Positions 28,446-37,412 of a stretch of DNA of 64,000 nt are shown here, in pieces. The number at the start of each line of letters is the position of its first letter. Position 1 is the stretch's first letter. The translations under genes were made by a program, and so were the position numbers. Location of the stretch: contig NZ_WOTO01000030.1 in NCBI RefSeq assembly GCF_010993775.1, forward strand, positions 43,897 through 107,896, given 5' to 3'. Below the pieces are notes generated by a model that was given only the letters and a program-made list of their open reading frames with translations, did not search any database and had not been told where the DNA came from. This DNA comes from Fodinicola feengrottensis (lineage in GTDB: Bacteria; Actinomycetota; Actinomycetes; Mycobacteriales; HKI-0501).

Positions 28446-29015
28446 TCAGATGTGCACGGTTGGCCGGTAGGTGAGCTCTTGGGTGTGGCCGTCGAGTGTG
28501 CGGCTTTCGAGTAATTCGAGGTCGAAGTCGGCTGCGCCGTGGAATTGGTTCGGTTCCGGTTTGCCCGGTGATCACGGGGAAACGGTCAACTGGATGCGGT
28601 CGACTAGCCCGGCGGCCATCAGTGCCCAGTTCATCGACAGGCTGCCGTTTGAGCGCAACGGCACCTCGGACTGTTCTTTGAGTTTGGCGACGATGTCGAC
28701 GGCGTCGCCGTTCACGAGGGTGGCGTCTGGCCAGTCGAGGGGTCCTGTGAGGGTGGTTGAGATTACCGTTGTCGGTAGGTTTCTCATTCGGGTGTTCACT
28801 GGGTCGAGCATTTTGGTGCTGGGGCCAAGGAGTCTCATGAACTGCCGATAGGTGTTGGCCCCGAACACCATCCGCTGCTTCTGGCCGTACAAGGCGAGAC
28901 GGTGTTCGAGGAACTCCGGGCCTTGTTTGCCCCAGTAGCCGCCCCAGTTGCCGCCGTTGAATGAGCCGAAGCCGTCGAGGCTGGAGAAGATGTCGAAGGT
29001 GTAGGTCGCGGCCAT
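28446..29015 (-). CDS. Dihydrofolate reductase-like protein, frameshifted at the C-terminus
   Basis: Same fold as the product of 26491: TYTFDIFSSLDGFGSFNGGN, MVFGANTYRQFMRLLG, LPTTVISTTLTGPLDW, LRSNGSLSMNWALMAAGLVD. After RIQLTV the frame breaks near 28570, and two small shifts restore FPVITG, KPEPNQFHGAADFDLELLES and a stop at 28446. About 190 residues when repaired. Divergent from the LysR gene at 29198; the 182-base gap may hold a LysR binding site, but none was resolved. Confidence 0.8.
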
Positions 29016-29197
29016 GATGCTCTCCTTGAGCGAGGGGTTGTCGTTCGATTGCTTGGGACGCTATGGGCGGACTTGCCGAGAGCTTCACGCTTGCTGGGCC
29101 GGCTGGGTTTCGCGGATGCGTTCCTCGACGGTGAGCTTTCCCGACGGGCTGCGATATGTCTAAGACATGATGGAGCTGGTGGTGAGATCATCCAGCA

Positions 29198-30106
29198 ATG
29201 ATCAGTTCGCAGCAGCTGGAGTATTTCCGTGCGGTGGCGCGAGAATTGCACTTCACTCGCGCCGCCGCGCAGCTGCGGATCGCGCAGCCGGCGCTGTCGC
29301 AGCAGATCCGCAAGCTGGAGCGGCAGCTGGGGGTCACGCTGTTCGAGCGGGACAACCATCGGGTCGAGATCACCGCCGCCGGCCGGGCGCTGCTGACGCA
29401 CGCTGAGCGGATCCTGTCCGACCTGACCGCCGTGGACGAGGAGATGTCCGGCTGGGCCGGCGGCACCCGCGGCCGGGTGCGCCTGGGCACCGCCCGCGGC
29501 TTGGCCGCGGCACTGACCCGGATGCTCGCCAGGTTCGGTGAGCAGTATCCGCTGATCGTGGTCGAGCTGCGGGAGGAGAGCACCAGCGCCATGGTCTGCG
29601 ACCTGCACGCCGGCCAGCTCGACGCGGCGACACTGGGTGCGCCGCCGAGCCCGGACGACATCCGGTTGGCCTATCACCCGCTCGGCCGCGAGCCACTCGT
29701 CCTGGTCACCGGCGCGAATGGTCCGCTGGCTGGCCGGCAGCAGGTACGCATCGCCGACCTCGACGGCGTGGACCTGCTGCTTTACAGCCCCGGCTCGGCC
29801 GTACGGGAGTCGATCGTGGCGGCCCTCGCGGCGGCCGGCGCCAGGCCACAGATCCGCTTCGAGGCCCGCGAGTACGGCACCGCCCGGATGGTCGCCAACG
29901 CCGGCCTGGCGGTCGCGATCATGCCCCGAACGGTCGCGGAGGAGGCCGGCCCGCCGGTCGAAGTCATCCAGCTGCGGCCGGCGCCGACCTGGTCGCCGGC
30001 CCTGGCCTGGTCCGCGGAACGCCGGCCGGCGCCGGCTTTGACCGCGTTCCTCGATTTCGCCATCCAGCATCTTGATAAGCATTCCGACTCACCATCAGCT
30101 CTATAA
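29198..30106 (+). CDS. LysR-family transcriptional regulator
   Basis: A 302-residue LysR regulator with the winged helix at residues 1-60 (QLEYFRAVARELHFTRAAAQ, LRIAQPALSQQIRKLERQLG, LFERDNHRVEITAAG) and a periplasmic-binding-like effector domain (RVRLGTARGLAAALTRML, LDAATLGAPPSPDDIRL, MVANAGLAVAIMPRTVA). Intact frame. The decarboxylase/hydrolase fusion starts about 20 bases downstream on the same strand, so it may be co-transcribed or regulated by this protein. Confidence 0.93.
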   Translation: MISSQQLEYFRAVARELHFTRAAAQLRIAQPALSQQIRKLERQLGVTLFERDNHRVEITAAGRALLTHAERILSDLTAVDEEMSGWAGGTRGRVRLGTARGLAAALTRMLARFGEQYPLIVVELREESTSAMVCDLHAGQLDAATLGAPPSPDDIRLAYHPLGREPLVLVTGANGPLAGRQQVRIADLDGVDLLLYSPGSAVRESIVAALAAAGARPQIRFEAREYGTARMVANAGLAVAIMPRTVAEEAGPPVEVIQLRPAPTWSPALAWSAERRPAPALTAFLDFAIQHLDKHSDSPSAL

Positions 30107-30126
30107 GCTCTTGGACATCTCACTGC

Positions 30127-31333
30127 GTGCTGCTCAGGCTGGAGTCAACAGACCGGACTTGGGAGCGGATAGTGAATCGATACGCACGTGGTGAGTCGGA
30201 ATTCAAAGGCCTGATGGGCAGCTCACCTGGGCAGACGCTGGCCGAGGTGCGGCGCCGCTCACCCCAGCTGTACGACGCGGTGGTCGAGGGAGCGTTTGGC
30301 GGCACCCTGTCCCAGGCCGAGTTCGACCGGGCCGGACGCGAACTCGCGACCGTCGCGGTGCTGGCCGCGCTGGGCGGAGCCGAGCCGCAGCTCGCCGTAC
30401 ACACACGGGCCGCGCTGGACCACGGCATCGTGGCTTCTGAGCTCCGCGCGTTGTGCGAACACGTGTCGGTCTACGCCGGATTTCCCCGTGCGCTCAACGC
30501 GCTGCGGGTCGTCGACGAGGTGCTGGCCGAGGCCGGCATAGCGCGACCGGCCGAACTGCGTCGCGTACAGCTGCGCGACCACGAGACGGTGGTCGCCGAG
30601 CGCGGCGACAGTGGACCGGCCGTCGTCCTGGTGCACGCGCTCGGCCTGGACTGGCGGATGTGGGAGCCGGTCCTGGACCAGCTCGCCGACGGCCGCCGGG
30701 TGTACGCGTACGACGTGCGCGGTCACGGTTGGGCCGCCGGCTCGCCGACCCCGTTCACCATGGCCGACACCGCCAACGACCTGTTCGGGGTGCTCGACGC
30801 GCTGAAGATCGAGCGCGCACACCTGGTCGGTCTGTCCTACGGTGGTGGCATCGTCCAGGCCGCCGCGGTCCGGCGGCCGGACCGGGGTGGCGTCGCTCGC
30901 GTTGCTCTCCACCACCGACTATCCCTTCGACGCCTTCGAAAGTCGCGCCCGGTCCGGCGAGACCGACGGCATGCGCGCGCAGGTCGTACCGTCGCTGACC
31001 CGCTGGTTCACCCCCGAGGCGCTGGCGGTCGGCGGCTGGGGCGTCCGGTACGCCCGCGAGCGGGTGCTGCGCGGGAACCCGCGGGACTGGGCAGCGGCTT
31101 GGCGGTCGTTCATCAGCCTTGACGTACAAGGAAAACTGGCCGACTTCGGCGGGCCGACCCTGGTGTTGGCCGGCGAACGGGACGTCTCCACCACACCGGA
31201 GATCATGAGCGGCATCGCCCGCCGCATCCCAGGCGCGACGTACCAGGAACTGCCCGGCACCCCGCACATGCAGACGCTCGAACAGCCCGAGCGGGTCGCC
31301 GCCGCGCTGTCTGATTTCCTGCCACAGTCGTGA
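30127..31333 (+). CDS. Carboxymuconolactone decarboxylase-alpha/beta hydrolase fusion, frameshifted
   Basis: Residues about 15-130 are a CMD domain (QLYDAVVEGAFGGTLSQAEF, DRAGRELATVAVLAALGG, HVSVYAGFPRALNALRVV). In the same frame an alpha/beta hydrolase follows: VVLVHALGLDWRMWEPVLDQ, YAYDVRGHG, nucleophile elbow GLSYGGG; after a break near 30890, acid GERDVS and His in GTPHM. The classic PcaL fusion of the beta-ketoadipate pathway has the hydrolase first; here the order is reversed. The start is GTG 30127 or GTG 30171. The stop overlaps the next gene. Confidence 0.85.
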
Positions 31334-32310
31334 AAGCGGCCTGGTATGAGCGGAACGGGCCGGCCGGTGACGTGCTCGTCGTCGGCGAACTTCCCGACCC
31401 GGAGCCGGGTTCCGGGCAACTGTGCGTACGCGTCGCGGCGGCCGGGATCAACCCCGCCGACGTGAAACGGCGCTCCGGCGCCGGCAATCGGGCGATGCGT
31501 ACGCCCAGGGTCGTGCCCGGTGACGACGGCGCCGGGGTGGTCGACCGGGTCGGTCCGGGCGTACCGGCCGGGCGGATCGGCGAGCGGGTGTGGATCCACT
31601 CGGCCAACCATCGGCAGTCGTACGGCACGTCCGCCGAACTCGTGGTCGTACCAGCGGCTCAGGCGATCGGCCTGCCGGCCAACACGTCCTTCGAAGCCGG
31701 CGCGTGCCTGGGCGTACCGGCCCTGACGGCGCACCGGTGCGTGTTCGCGGACGGGCCCGTGGACGGTCGCACTGTTCTGGTCACGGGGGGAGCCGGCAGC
31801 GTCGCGCACTACGCGATCGAGCTGGCCAGGCACGGCGGCGCCACGGTCATCGCGACGGCGAGTACGCCGCGCAAGCAAGCCGCCGCGCGCGAAGCCGGCG
31901 CCCACCACGTTGTGGACTACCGCGAGCCCGACGCCGCCACCGCGATCCTCGACCTGGCCAGCGGCGGCGTCGACCGGGTCGTCGACGTCGCCTTCGGCGC
32001 GAACCTGCCCCTCACCTCGGCCGTGATCGCCACCAACGGGGTGATCGCGAGCTATGCCTCCGATGCCACGCCCGAACCGGGCCTGCCGTTCTATTCGCTG
32101 ATGCGCCGGGGGGTGACCATCCGGCTGGTGCTGGTTTTCGTCATGCCGGAGGCGGAGCTGAGCGCGGCCGTCGACGACGTCACGCGGCTGCTGGAGCGGG
32201 ACGTCCTCACCCATCCGATCGCCGCCCGGTACGCCCTGGACGACATCGCCACCGCACACGAAGCCGTCGAGCAGGGCCGGCTGATCGGCAAGACCGTCAT
32301 CATTGCCTGA
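31330..32310 (+). CDS. NADPH:quinone reductase-type medium-chain oxidoreductase
   Basis: A 326-residue zinc-independent MDR enzyme. N-terminal GroES-like part MKAAWYERNGPAGDVLVVGE and AAGINPADVKRRSG, then VVPGDDGAGVVDRVG, and a Rossmann domain with VLVTGGAGSVAHYAIELA. No catalytic Cys/His zinc set is present, matching the quinone reductase branch. GTG 31330 overlaps the stop of the fusion gene by four bases, so the two are coupled. Intact frame. Expected to reduce a quinone or enone made upstream. Confidence 0.9.
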   Translation: MKAAWYERNGPAGDVLVVGELPDPEPGSGQLCVRVAAAGINPADVKRRSGAGNRAMRTPRVVPGDDGAGVVDRVGPGVPAGRIGERVWIHSANHRQSYGTSAELVVVPAAQAIGLPANTSFEAGACLGVPALTAHRCVFADGPVDGRTVLVTGGAGSVAHYAIELARHGGATVIATASTPRKQAAAREAGAHHVVDYREPDAATAILDLASGGVDRVVDVAFGANLPLTSAVIATNGVIASYASDATPEPGLPFYSLMRRGVTIRLVLVFVMPEAELSAAVDDVTRLLERDVLTHPIAARYALDDIATAHEAVEQGRLIGKTVIIA

Positions 32311-32324
32311 CGGAGCCGGCAGGG

Positions 32325-32480
32325 TCACGTACGGCCGCGCAGGGCGGTGAGCTCGGCGGCTACCTGTTCGCTGGACGGGGGCCGTGGCCGGATCCACCAG
32401 CCACTGCAGCATCAGGCCGGTGACCAGCGCCAACGGCACCGAGCCGCCGAGGCCTTCGCGCGCTATCGACTGACCGCTCC
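32325..32480 (-). pseudogene. C-terminal remnant of a TetR-family regulator
   Basis: About 50 residues match a TetR C-terminus: SIAREGLGGSVPLALVTGL and MLQWLVDP, then, after a small shift, EQVAAELTALRGRT and a stop at 32325. No N-terminal DNA-binding part exists upstream; the homology ends near 32480, where the sequence turns into the palindromic repeat at 32507. This is a real truncation, unlike the many simple shifts elsewhere. Confidence 0.6.
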
Positions 32481-32506
32481 ACGGCGCCGCACCTGTCGAG
32501 TGCCGA

Positions 32507-32557
32507 ACAAAACCCCACTCTCGACGTCGAGAGTGGGACAAAACCCCACTCTCGACG
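32507..32557. repeat. Palindrome plus direct repeat, CCCACTCTCGAC element
   Basis: A perfect 24-base palindrome (32514-32537, arms CCCACTCTCGAC and GTCGAGAGTGGG) is followed by a second copy of its left arm: ACAAAACCCCACTCTCGACG occurs at 32507-32526 and again at 32538-32557, exactly 31 bases apart. It sits where the TetR remnant loses homology. It could be a dispersed intergenic repeat or transposable remnant, or a strong hairpin terminator for the operon ending at 32310. Confidence 0.75.
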
Positions 32558-33071
32558 AAAAAGCCAGGCGAAACAAAGCCGAACCCAGCTCCCTGCCGGT
32601 ACATCCTGCAGGGCGCCACCGGACTCACATCCGTCACGCCCCTCGCCCACTCCACGACGTTTGTCCAGTACGACACCGCCGGCTTAGTAGTGCCCAGCTT
32701 TTTGAGTCTGCAGGCCGTAACTAGGCGCCATATATACGCTCTATCCACGACTTGTCACACCGTGCAGCAGTCGCTGCGTACCTGGTTGAAGCAGGTCAGT
32801 GATGTTGCTGAAGTGACCAGTCACGAAGCTGCCGAACTGGACAACGACGAGGCCACGGCCAAGCTCCACTGGCAGATTGCCGGGCACTGCTCGCCCCCCG
32901 GAACATGACAATTCCTCATCGGACCTGCCTGGGCCGTCTGCCGTGCCCGCCCCGGGCCCCGCGCGGATCGGTTGTTCGGGGTTTGTCGTTCGACGCTCAC
33001 GCCCCGATTCCGAACAACCAGAGTGCGGTAGACAAAGCGTCGGCCCAACCACCTCCGAAAGGTTCGCAAAC
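32558..33071. other. About 510 bases without a supported gene
   Basis: The plus frame at 32690-32908 has no ribosome binding site or family motif. A GC-poor patch near 32720-32760 (CCATATATACGC) may hold a promoter. The right end must carry the leader of the small secreted protein gene at 33072. Confidence 0.35.
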
Positions 33072-33491
33072 GTGAAGTTCAAGCGTTTCTTTCTTTTGTT
33101 GCTGTTGCGGTGGGAGTCGCCGTGACGTCGGTCGGGTTCGGGTTCGTCGCCCCCGCCAACGCTGGGGTCGCGAGTCCGAACTGGTGCCTGGCCGGCACCC
33201 AGACGGGCGATTCGACCGAGATTTACGTGGACATCAACGCCTGCACGGACTACGTCCCCTCGGTTAAAGGCAAAGCTGCTCAACGACGGATTCAAGGGCC
33301 ACTTCCACTTCACCGGACCGCGTGGATACCACTACGACTCGCCGACCCAGCTCTGGCCGGCAGGCGCCTGGACGCCGCTTTACCCGGGACCGGGTCAGAC
33401 GTACACCAACGACCTGGTGTGTGAGCAGTTTTGGCAGCAGGTTCCCGGTGGCGTCACTCCGGTCGGCGGGGTCACCTGCTGGCGTAACTGA
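33072..33491 (+). CDS. Small secreted protein, two frameshifts
   Basis: GTG 33072 (GAAAGG nine bases upstream) gives MKFKRFFLLLL; a shift near 33105 joins VGVAVTSVGFGFVAPANAG, a complete signal peptide. The mature part begins VASPNWCLAGTQTGDSTEIY. A second shift near 33265 leads to KLLNDGFKGHFHFTGPRGYH, TQLWPAGAWTPLYPGPGQ, LVCEQFWQQVPGGVTPVG and CWRN before the stop. Four cysteines are visible, as in small beta-rich exported proteins. No known family. First of three consecutive small secreted-protein genes. Confidence 0.6.
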
Positions 33492-33637
33492 TCGCACAGC
33501 CGTAATGACCGACGGACCTCGAACAATTCGATGCGCGGTAAGCCAGGCACGGATTGATATAGCGAGTAATCGCTACCACCAGGCCGGTCAAGTATGAGGT
33601 ATATGCCTGGCCAAGAGACTAGGGAATGGATGAGTAC

Positions 33638-33907
33638 GTGAAGACGACGCTGATGAAATGCATCTGTGTAGGAGTCCTGGCGGGCGCTTCGGTTTTCGGT
33701 GCGACGGAGGCCGCTGCTGCTGCGGTAATGCCGGTATCCGCTTTTTCGCCCGACAACTTCGCATACGTTCGCGGGTTCTCGACCTTGGATTTGTGCAATC
33801 AGTACGGGGTCGCTCACTACAACGGCTATAACAATAGTTGGTTCTGTGTGCAGGACACCAATCCCAATAACGCGCCGTGGGCGCTGTACGCCGAGCAGGT
33901 TGCTTAG
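33638..33907 (+). CDS. Small secreted protein, FxYx[KR]G/two-Cys family (second copy)
   Basis: GTG 33638 (GGATGAG just upstream; ATG 33626 also in frame) gives MKTTLMKCICVGVLAGASVF with a signal peptide ending in AAA. The mature part has F-AYVRG-F, then Cys, then a second Cys 16 residues on, and ends ALYAEQVA. Alignment with the product of 4410-4688 shows the same spacing F-x-Y-x-[KR]-G-[YF]-x5-C and the same ALY-x-E tail, so they are paralogues. Function unknown. Intact frame. Confidence 0.72.
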   Translation: MKTTLMKCICVGVLAGASVFGATEAAAAAVMPVSAFSPDNFAYVRGFSTLDLCNQYGVAHYNGYNNSWFCVQDTNPNNAPWALYAEQVA

Positions 33908-33933
33908 TCCAATCCTGGATGGAAGGTGTCTTG

Positions 33934-34362
33934 ATGAGAAAGCTTATGGTTGGTTTTATCTCACTGGCGCTGGCAGTGGGACTGGTGGCCGTCGGACCAA
34001 ATGGTGCTGCCGCGGCACAGCTCCGACCCGCTGACACTTATACGCGGGTGTGGACTGGCGTATCGGCGGTGAAGATCGCGAATGTCGGTTATTATTTGAC
34101 GATCAATATGTGGCAGGACAACCAGAACGGTTGGTTCCACGGGCAGGTGACAGGCTTCCCGGCTGGTTGGGTCGGCCTGTATGACCGCAACTATAACCTC
34201 ATCGCGGGAACTGGTGCGTCCAAGAACGTACAATGGACTCCGGATGCAAGCGGTGGCGGAACGCCTCAGAATACGCTTGAGATATGCGGGCAGGCCACGC
34301 CGCCGTCAGACAATGGTGTGTCCGGACAAGAGGTCTGCAGCGGCGTGGGAACCTGGACCTGA
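33934..34362 (+). CDS. Small secreted protein of unknown function
   Basis: A 142-residue exported protein: signal peptide MRKLMVGFISLALAVGLVAV to GAAAA, then a mature beta-rich domain (TRVWTGVSAVKIANVGYYLT, WFHGQVTGFPAGWVGLYDRN, IAGTGASKNVQW) with two cysteines near the end (LEICGQATP, EVCSGVGTW). ATG 33934 has GGAAGG eight bases upstream and begins 27 bases after the preceding gene, so they are likely one transcript. Intact frame; no family recognised. Confidence 0.72.
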   Translation: MRKLMVGFISLALAVGLVAVGPNGAAAAQLRPADTYTRVWTGVSAVKIANVGYYLTINMWQDNQNGWFHGQVTGFPAGWVGLYDRNYNLIAGTGASKNVQWTPDASGGGTPQNTLEICGQATPPSDNGVSGQEVCSGVGTWT

Positions 34363-34469
34363 GGCGGTTGTTCTGTGTTGGCTTGACCTTGCCCCTGGGG
34401 CAGGGTTCGAGCATGTCGGGAGTACGGCCGACGCCGTACTTCCGACAGCTGACACAGACAGGATTTCCG

Positions 34470-35647
34470 ATGGACGCGGTGAAACTGCCGACCGAACGGT
34501 CGCCCCGATGCCCGTTCGACCCACCCGCCGGACTGGCCGAGCTGCGGGAGCGGCCGGTACGCCGGATGCTGTTCCCCGACGGCCCATCTGGGCTGGCTGG
34601 TGACCGGACACGCGCAGGTGCGCGCGGTGCTGGCGGACCCACGGTTCAGTTCCCGCCACGAGCTTGGCCACTATCCACTCGCCGACATCGGGACGCCGCC
34701 GCCGGCGCCGCCCGGGACACTGACCGCGATGGACGCGCCTGAGCACACGCGGTTCCGCCGGCTGCTGGTCGGGCGGTTCACCGTACGGCGGATGCGCCAG
34801 CTCACCGACCGGCTCGTCGAGATCTGCACAGACCACCTCGACGCGATGGAGCAGCACGGTTCACCGACGGATCTGGTGGCGGCGTACGCGCAGCCGGTGC
34901 CGGCGCTGATGATCTGTGAGCTGCTCGGCGTCCCGTACGCCGACCGGGCGTCGTTCCAGAGCCACATCGGCGTCCTGTCCGGGGTCGATACGACGATGGA
35001 GGAACAATACGCGGCGTACCAGACCCTGATCGACTACCTGGCCGGGCTGGTGGTGGCCAAGCGGGCCGTCCCGACCGACGACATGCTGAGCGAGCGAGCT
35101 GACGGCGAGCGACCTGACCGACACCGAGCTGGCCGGGGTGGCGACGTTCCTGCTGGGCGCGGGTTTCGACACGACGATGAACATGCTCTCGCTCGGCACG
35201 TACGCGCTGCTGCGCCATCCCGACCAGGCGGCGGCGCTGCGAGCGGAGCCCGAGCTGGCCGCGAGCACGGTCGAGGAGCTGCTGCGCTACCTGACCATCG
35301 CGCACACGGGCGCCCGGTACGCGATCGCCGACGTCGAGCTGGACGGCGAGCTCATCCGAGCCGGTGAGACAGTCGCGATCTCGCTTGCCGCCGCCAACCG
35401 CGACCCGGACAAGTACGCGGATCCGGACCGGCTGGACGTACGCCGGCAGGCGACCGGCCAGCTGGCGTTCGGCCACGGCATCCACCAATGCCTGGGCCAG
35501 CAGCTGGCGCGTACCGAGCTGCAGGTGGCGTTGCCTGCGCTGTTCACCAGGTTCCCGGACCTGCACCTGGCCGTACCGGCCGACGCGGTGCCGCTGCGCC
35601 AAGGAACCGACATTTACGGTGTGCTGCGCCTGCCGGTGGCATGGTAG
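34470..35647 (+). CDS. Cytochrome P450, two frameshifts
   Basis: P450 monooxygenase of about 392 residues. MDAVKLPTERSPRCPFDPPA opens the chain; after a break near 34590, GWLVTGHAQVRAVLADPRFS, MDAPEHTRFRRLLVGRFTVR and the F-G region. After a break near 35095 the I-helix FLLGAGFDTTMNML (Asp-Thr pair in place of the Glu-Thr of the other two P450s), ExxR EELLRY and haem loop FGHGIHQCLGQQLAR follow. No ferredoxin gene is adjacent. A MerR regulator starts 35 bases downstream. Substrate unknown. Confidence 0.9.
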
Positions 35648-35681
35648 GGCGGCGACACGAGGGAGAGGGACTGCGAGGCGC

Positions 35682-36413
35682 ATGATCACCATCGGCCAGC
35701 TCGCGGCATCCGCCGGCTGTACGGTCAAGGCCGTCCGCCACTACCACGAGCGCGGCCTGCTGCCGGAGCCCGAGCGGGACGCCTCGGGCTATCGGCGGTA
35801 CCGCGCCGAGCACGCGATCGCGCTGATCAAGATCCGCACGCTCGCTGAGGCTGGGGTGCCGCTGTCCCGGGTGAAGGAGCTGCTGGCCGCGGACGAGGAG
35901 CAGTTCGCCGCGGCCATCGCCGACATCGAGAGCGCGTTGCGTGCACAGATCCGGCGGATGGAACTCAGCAGGCAACGGGTGCTGCGCCTGCGGGCCGGCG
36001 ACGAGCTGTTCGTGTCGGCCGAAATCGCCGACTACCTGCGACAGCTGGAGGAACTCGGCCTCAGCGAGCGTGGCGTACGGACCGAACGCGATCTCTGGAT
36101 TCTGATGCACACCGTCTCGCCGGACGACGCCGCCAGCTGGGTCGCCGAGAAGCTGACCGCGATGGCCGATCCCGAGTTCCGCGAGATCTACCGTGCGTAC
36201 GACGCGGCGTACGACTGGCCGGCCGACGACCCGCGGCTGCCGGCGCTGGCCGACCGTACGAGTCGCTGGCTGCTCAACCAGCCGCCCGGTCCGGACCACC
36301 CAGTACAGGTCGACCCGATCATCGTCCGGATGCTCCGCACGTCCGAGCCGGCCAGCTCGCCCAGTTGGCGGCGACTCGACGAGCTGCTCACCGATCTGTC
36401 CGTGGATCGGTAA
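35682..36413 (+). CDS. MerR-family regulator
   Basis: A 243-residue regulator: the MerR winged helix ITIGQLAASAGCTVKAVRHY, HERGLLPEPERDASGYRRY at the N-terminus, a coiled dimerisation helix (IESALRAQIRRMELSRQRVL), then a C-terminal ligand-type domain of about 120 residues with SPDDAASWVAEKLTAM. No Cys metal site, so a small-molecule sensor is more likely than a metal sensor. Follows the P450 by 35 bases on the same strand and probably controls it. Intact frame. Confidence 0.9.
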   Translation: MITIGQLAASAGCTVKAVRHYHERGLLPEPERDASGYRRYRAEHAIALIKIRTLAEAGVPLSRVKELLAADEEQFAAAIADIESALRAQIRRMELSRQRVLRLRAGDELFVSAEIADYLRQLEELGLSERGVRTERDLWILMHTVSPDDAASWVAEKLTAMADPEFREIYRAYDAAYDWPADDPRLPALADRTSRWLLNQPPGPDHPVQVDPIIVRMLRTSEPASSPSWRRLDELLTDLSVDR

Positions 36414-36423
36414 CCCGTTCCGC

Positions 36424-37290
36424 CTAGCCGGCCGCCGCCAGCGGCTCAGCGTCCGCGCTGCGGGTCAACGCCTCGTTCGCGTCGGTCTCGCGTCGCGTCC
36501 GGTCCAGGCGGGCGCGGGCGCCGGCGAGAGCGTCGGAACCGAGCAGCAACCGCAGAGGCGGTACGTCGGCGTCCACGACGGTGGCGATCGCCGCGGCGGC
36601 CCGCACGGGGTCACCGGGCTGATGGCCGGACACAGCCAGCGTGGAGTCGCGGCGCTTGCCCGCGGTCTGCTCATAGTCGTCCAGACGGGTGGGGGACTGC
36701 TGCATCGACTTCCCTGCCCACTGCGTACGCAGACCGCCCGGCTCCACGATCGTGACCGCGATGCCCAGCGGCGCGACCTCCGCGGCCAGCGACTCCGACA
36801 GACCTTCCAGCGCGAACTTCGTGGCGTGGTAGTAGCCGGTCGCGGCGAAGGCCGCCAAGCCGCCGAAGGAGGAGACGTTGACGATTCGCCCCGAGCGGCG
36901 GGCCCGCATGCCGGGCAGCACCGCTTTGAGGACCGTCACCACGCCGTGCACATTGGTCTCGTACAAGGCACGAACGGCGGTGTCCTCGCCCTCTTCAATG
37001 GCGGCCAGGTAGCCGTATCCGGCGTTGTTCACCAGGACGTCGATGCATCCGTACGTCTGCTCGCACGCCTGGACGGCCGCGGTCACCGACGGGGGATCGG
37101 TGACGTCGAGGGACAGCGCCAGTGCCCGGTCTCCATACCTGGCAGCGAGATCGGTCACGGTCGCGCGATCGCGTGCGGTGACCGCGACCCGGTCACCCCG
37201 GTCGAGCGCGTACTCGGCCAGCGAGCGGCCGAGGCCGCTGGAGCATCCGGTGATCAACCACACCGGCGATTTATCTGTTTCGGTTGCCAT
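36424..37290 (-). CDS. Short-chain dehydrogenase/reductase
   Basis: Classical SDR of 288 residues: cofactor loop TGCSSGLGRSLAEYALDRGD, Asp in LSLDVTD, NNAGYGYLAAIEE, catalytic Ser in VNVSSFGGL with Tyr-x3-Lys in GYYHATKFALEG. The 3-ketoacyl reductase/ oxidoreductase group with a PGGLRT continuation is indicated. MATETDKSPV at 37290 is the preferred start. Divergent from an HTH regulator (start 37413) across 122 bases, a frequent pairing in which the regulator represses the SDR. Intact frame. Confidence 0.93.
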   Translation of the reverse strand: MATETDKSPVWLITGCSSGLGRSLAEYALDRGDRVAVTARDRATVTDLAARYGDRALALSLDVTDPPSVTAAVQACEQTYGCIDVLVNNAGYGYLAAIEEGEDTAVRALYETNVHGVVTVLKAVLPGMRARRSGRIVNVSSFGGLAAFAATGYYHATKFALEGLSESLAAEVAPLGIAVTIVEPGGLRTQWAGKSMQQSPTRLDDYEQTAGKRRDSTLAVSGHQPGDPVRAAAAIATVVDADVPPLRLLLGSDALAGARARLDRTRRETDANEALTRSADAEPLAAAG

Positions 37291-37412
37291 GCCTCCATGA
37301 CACCAGCGGCTCCGCGGACGTGCCACACCCTGTTGAGGGTGGCTCTCGCAGGGTCAGCTTCCGCGGCGTCGTACCAGGATCAAGCCCGCGAGCAGCGGTA
37401 AAGTCGTACTGG

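Noticed and set aside
30919..32748. Open minus-strand frame of 609 codons opposite the hydrolase and quinone reductase
   Set aside because: Mostly shadow of two plus-strand genes; only its part at 32325-32480 resembles a protein, and that was reported separately as a TetR remnant.
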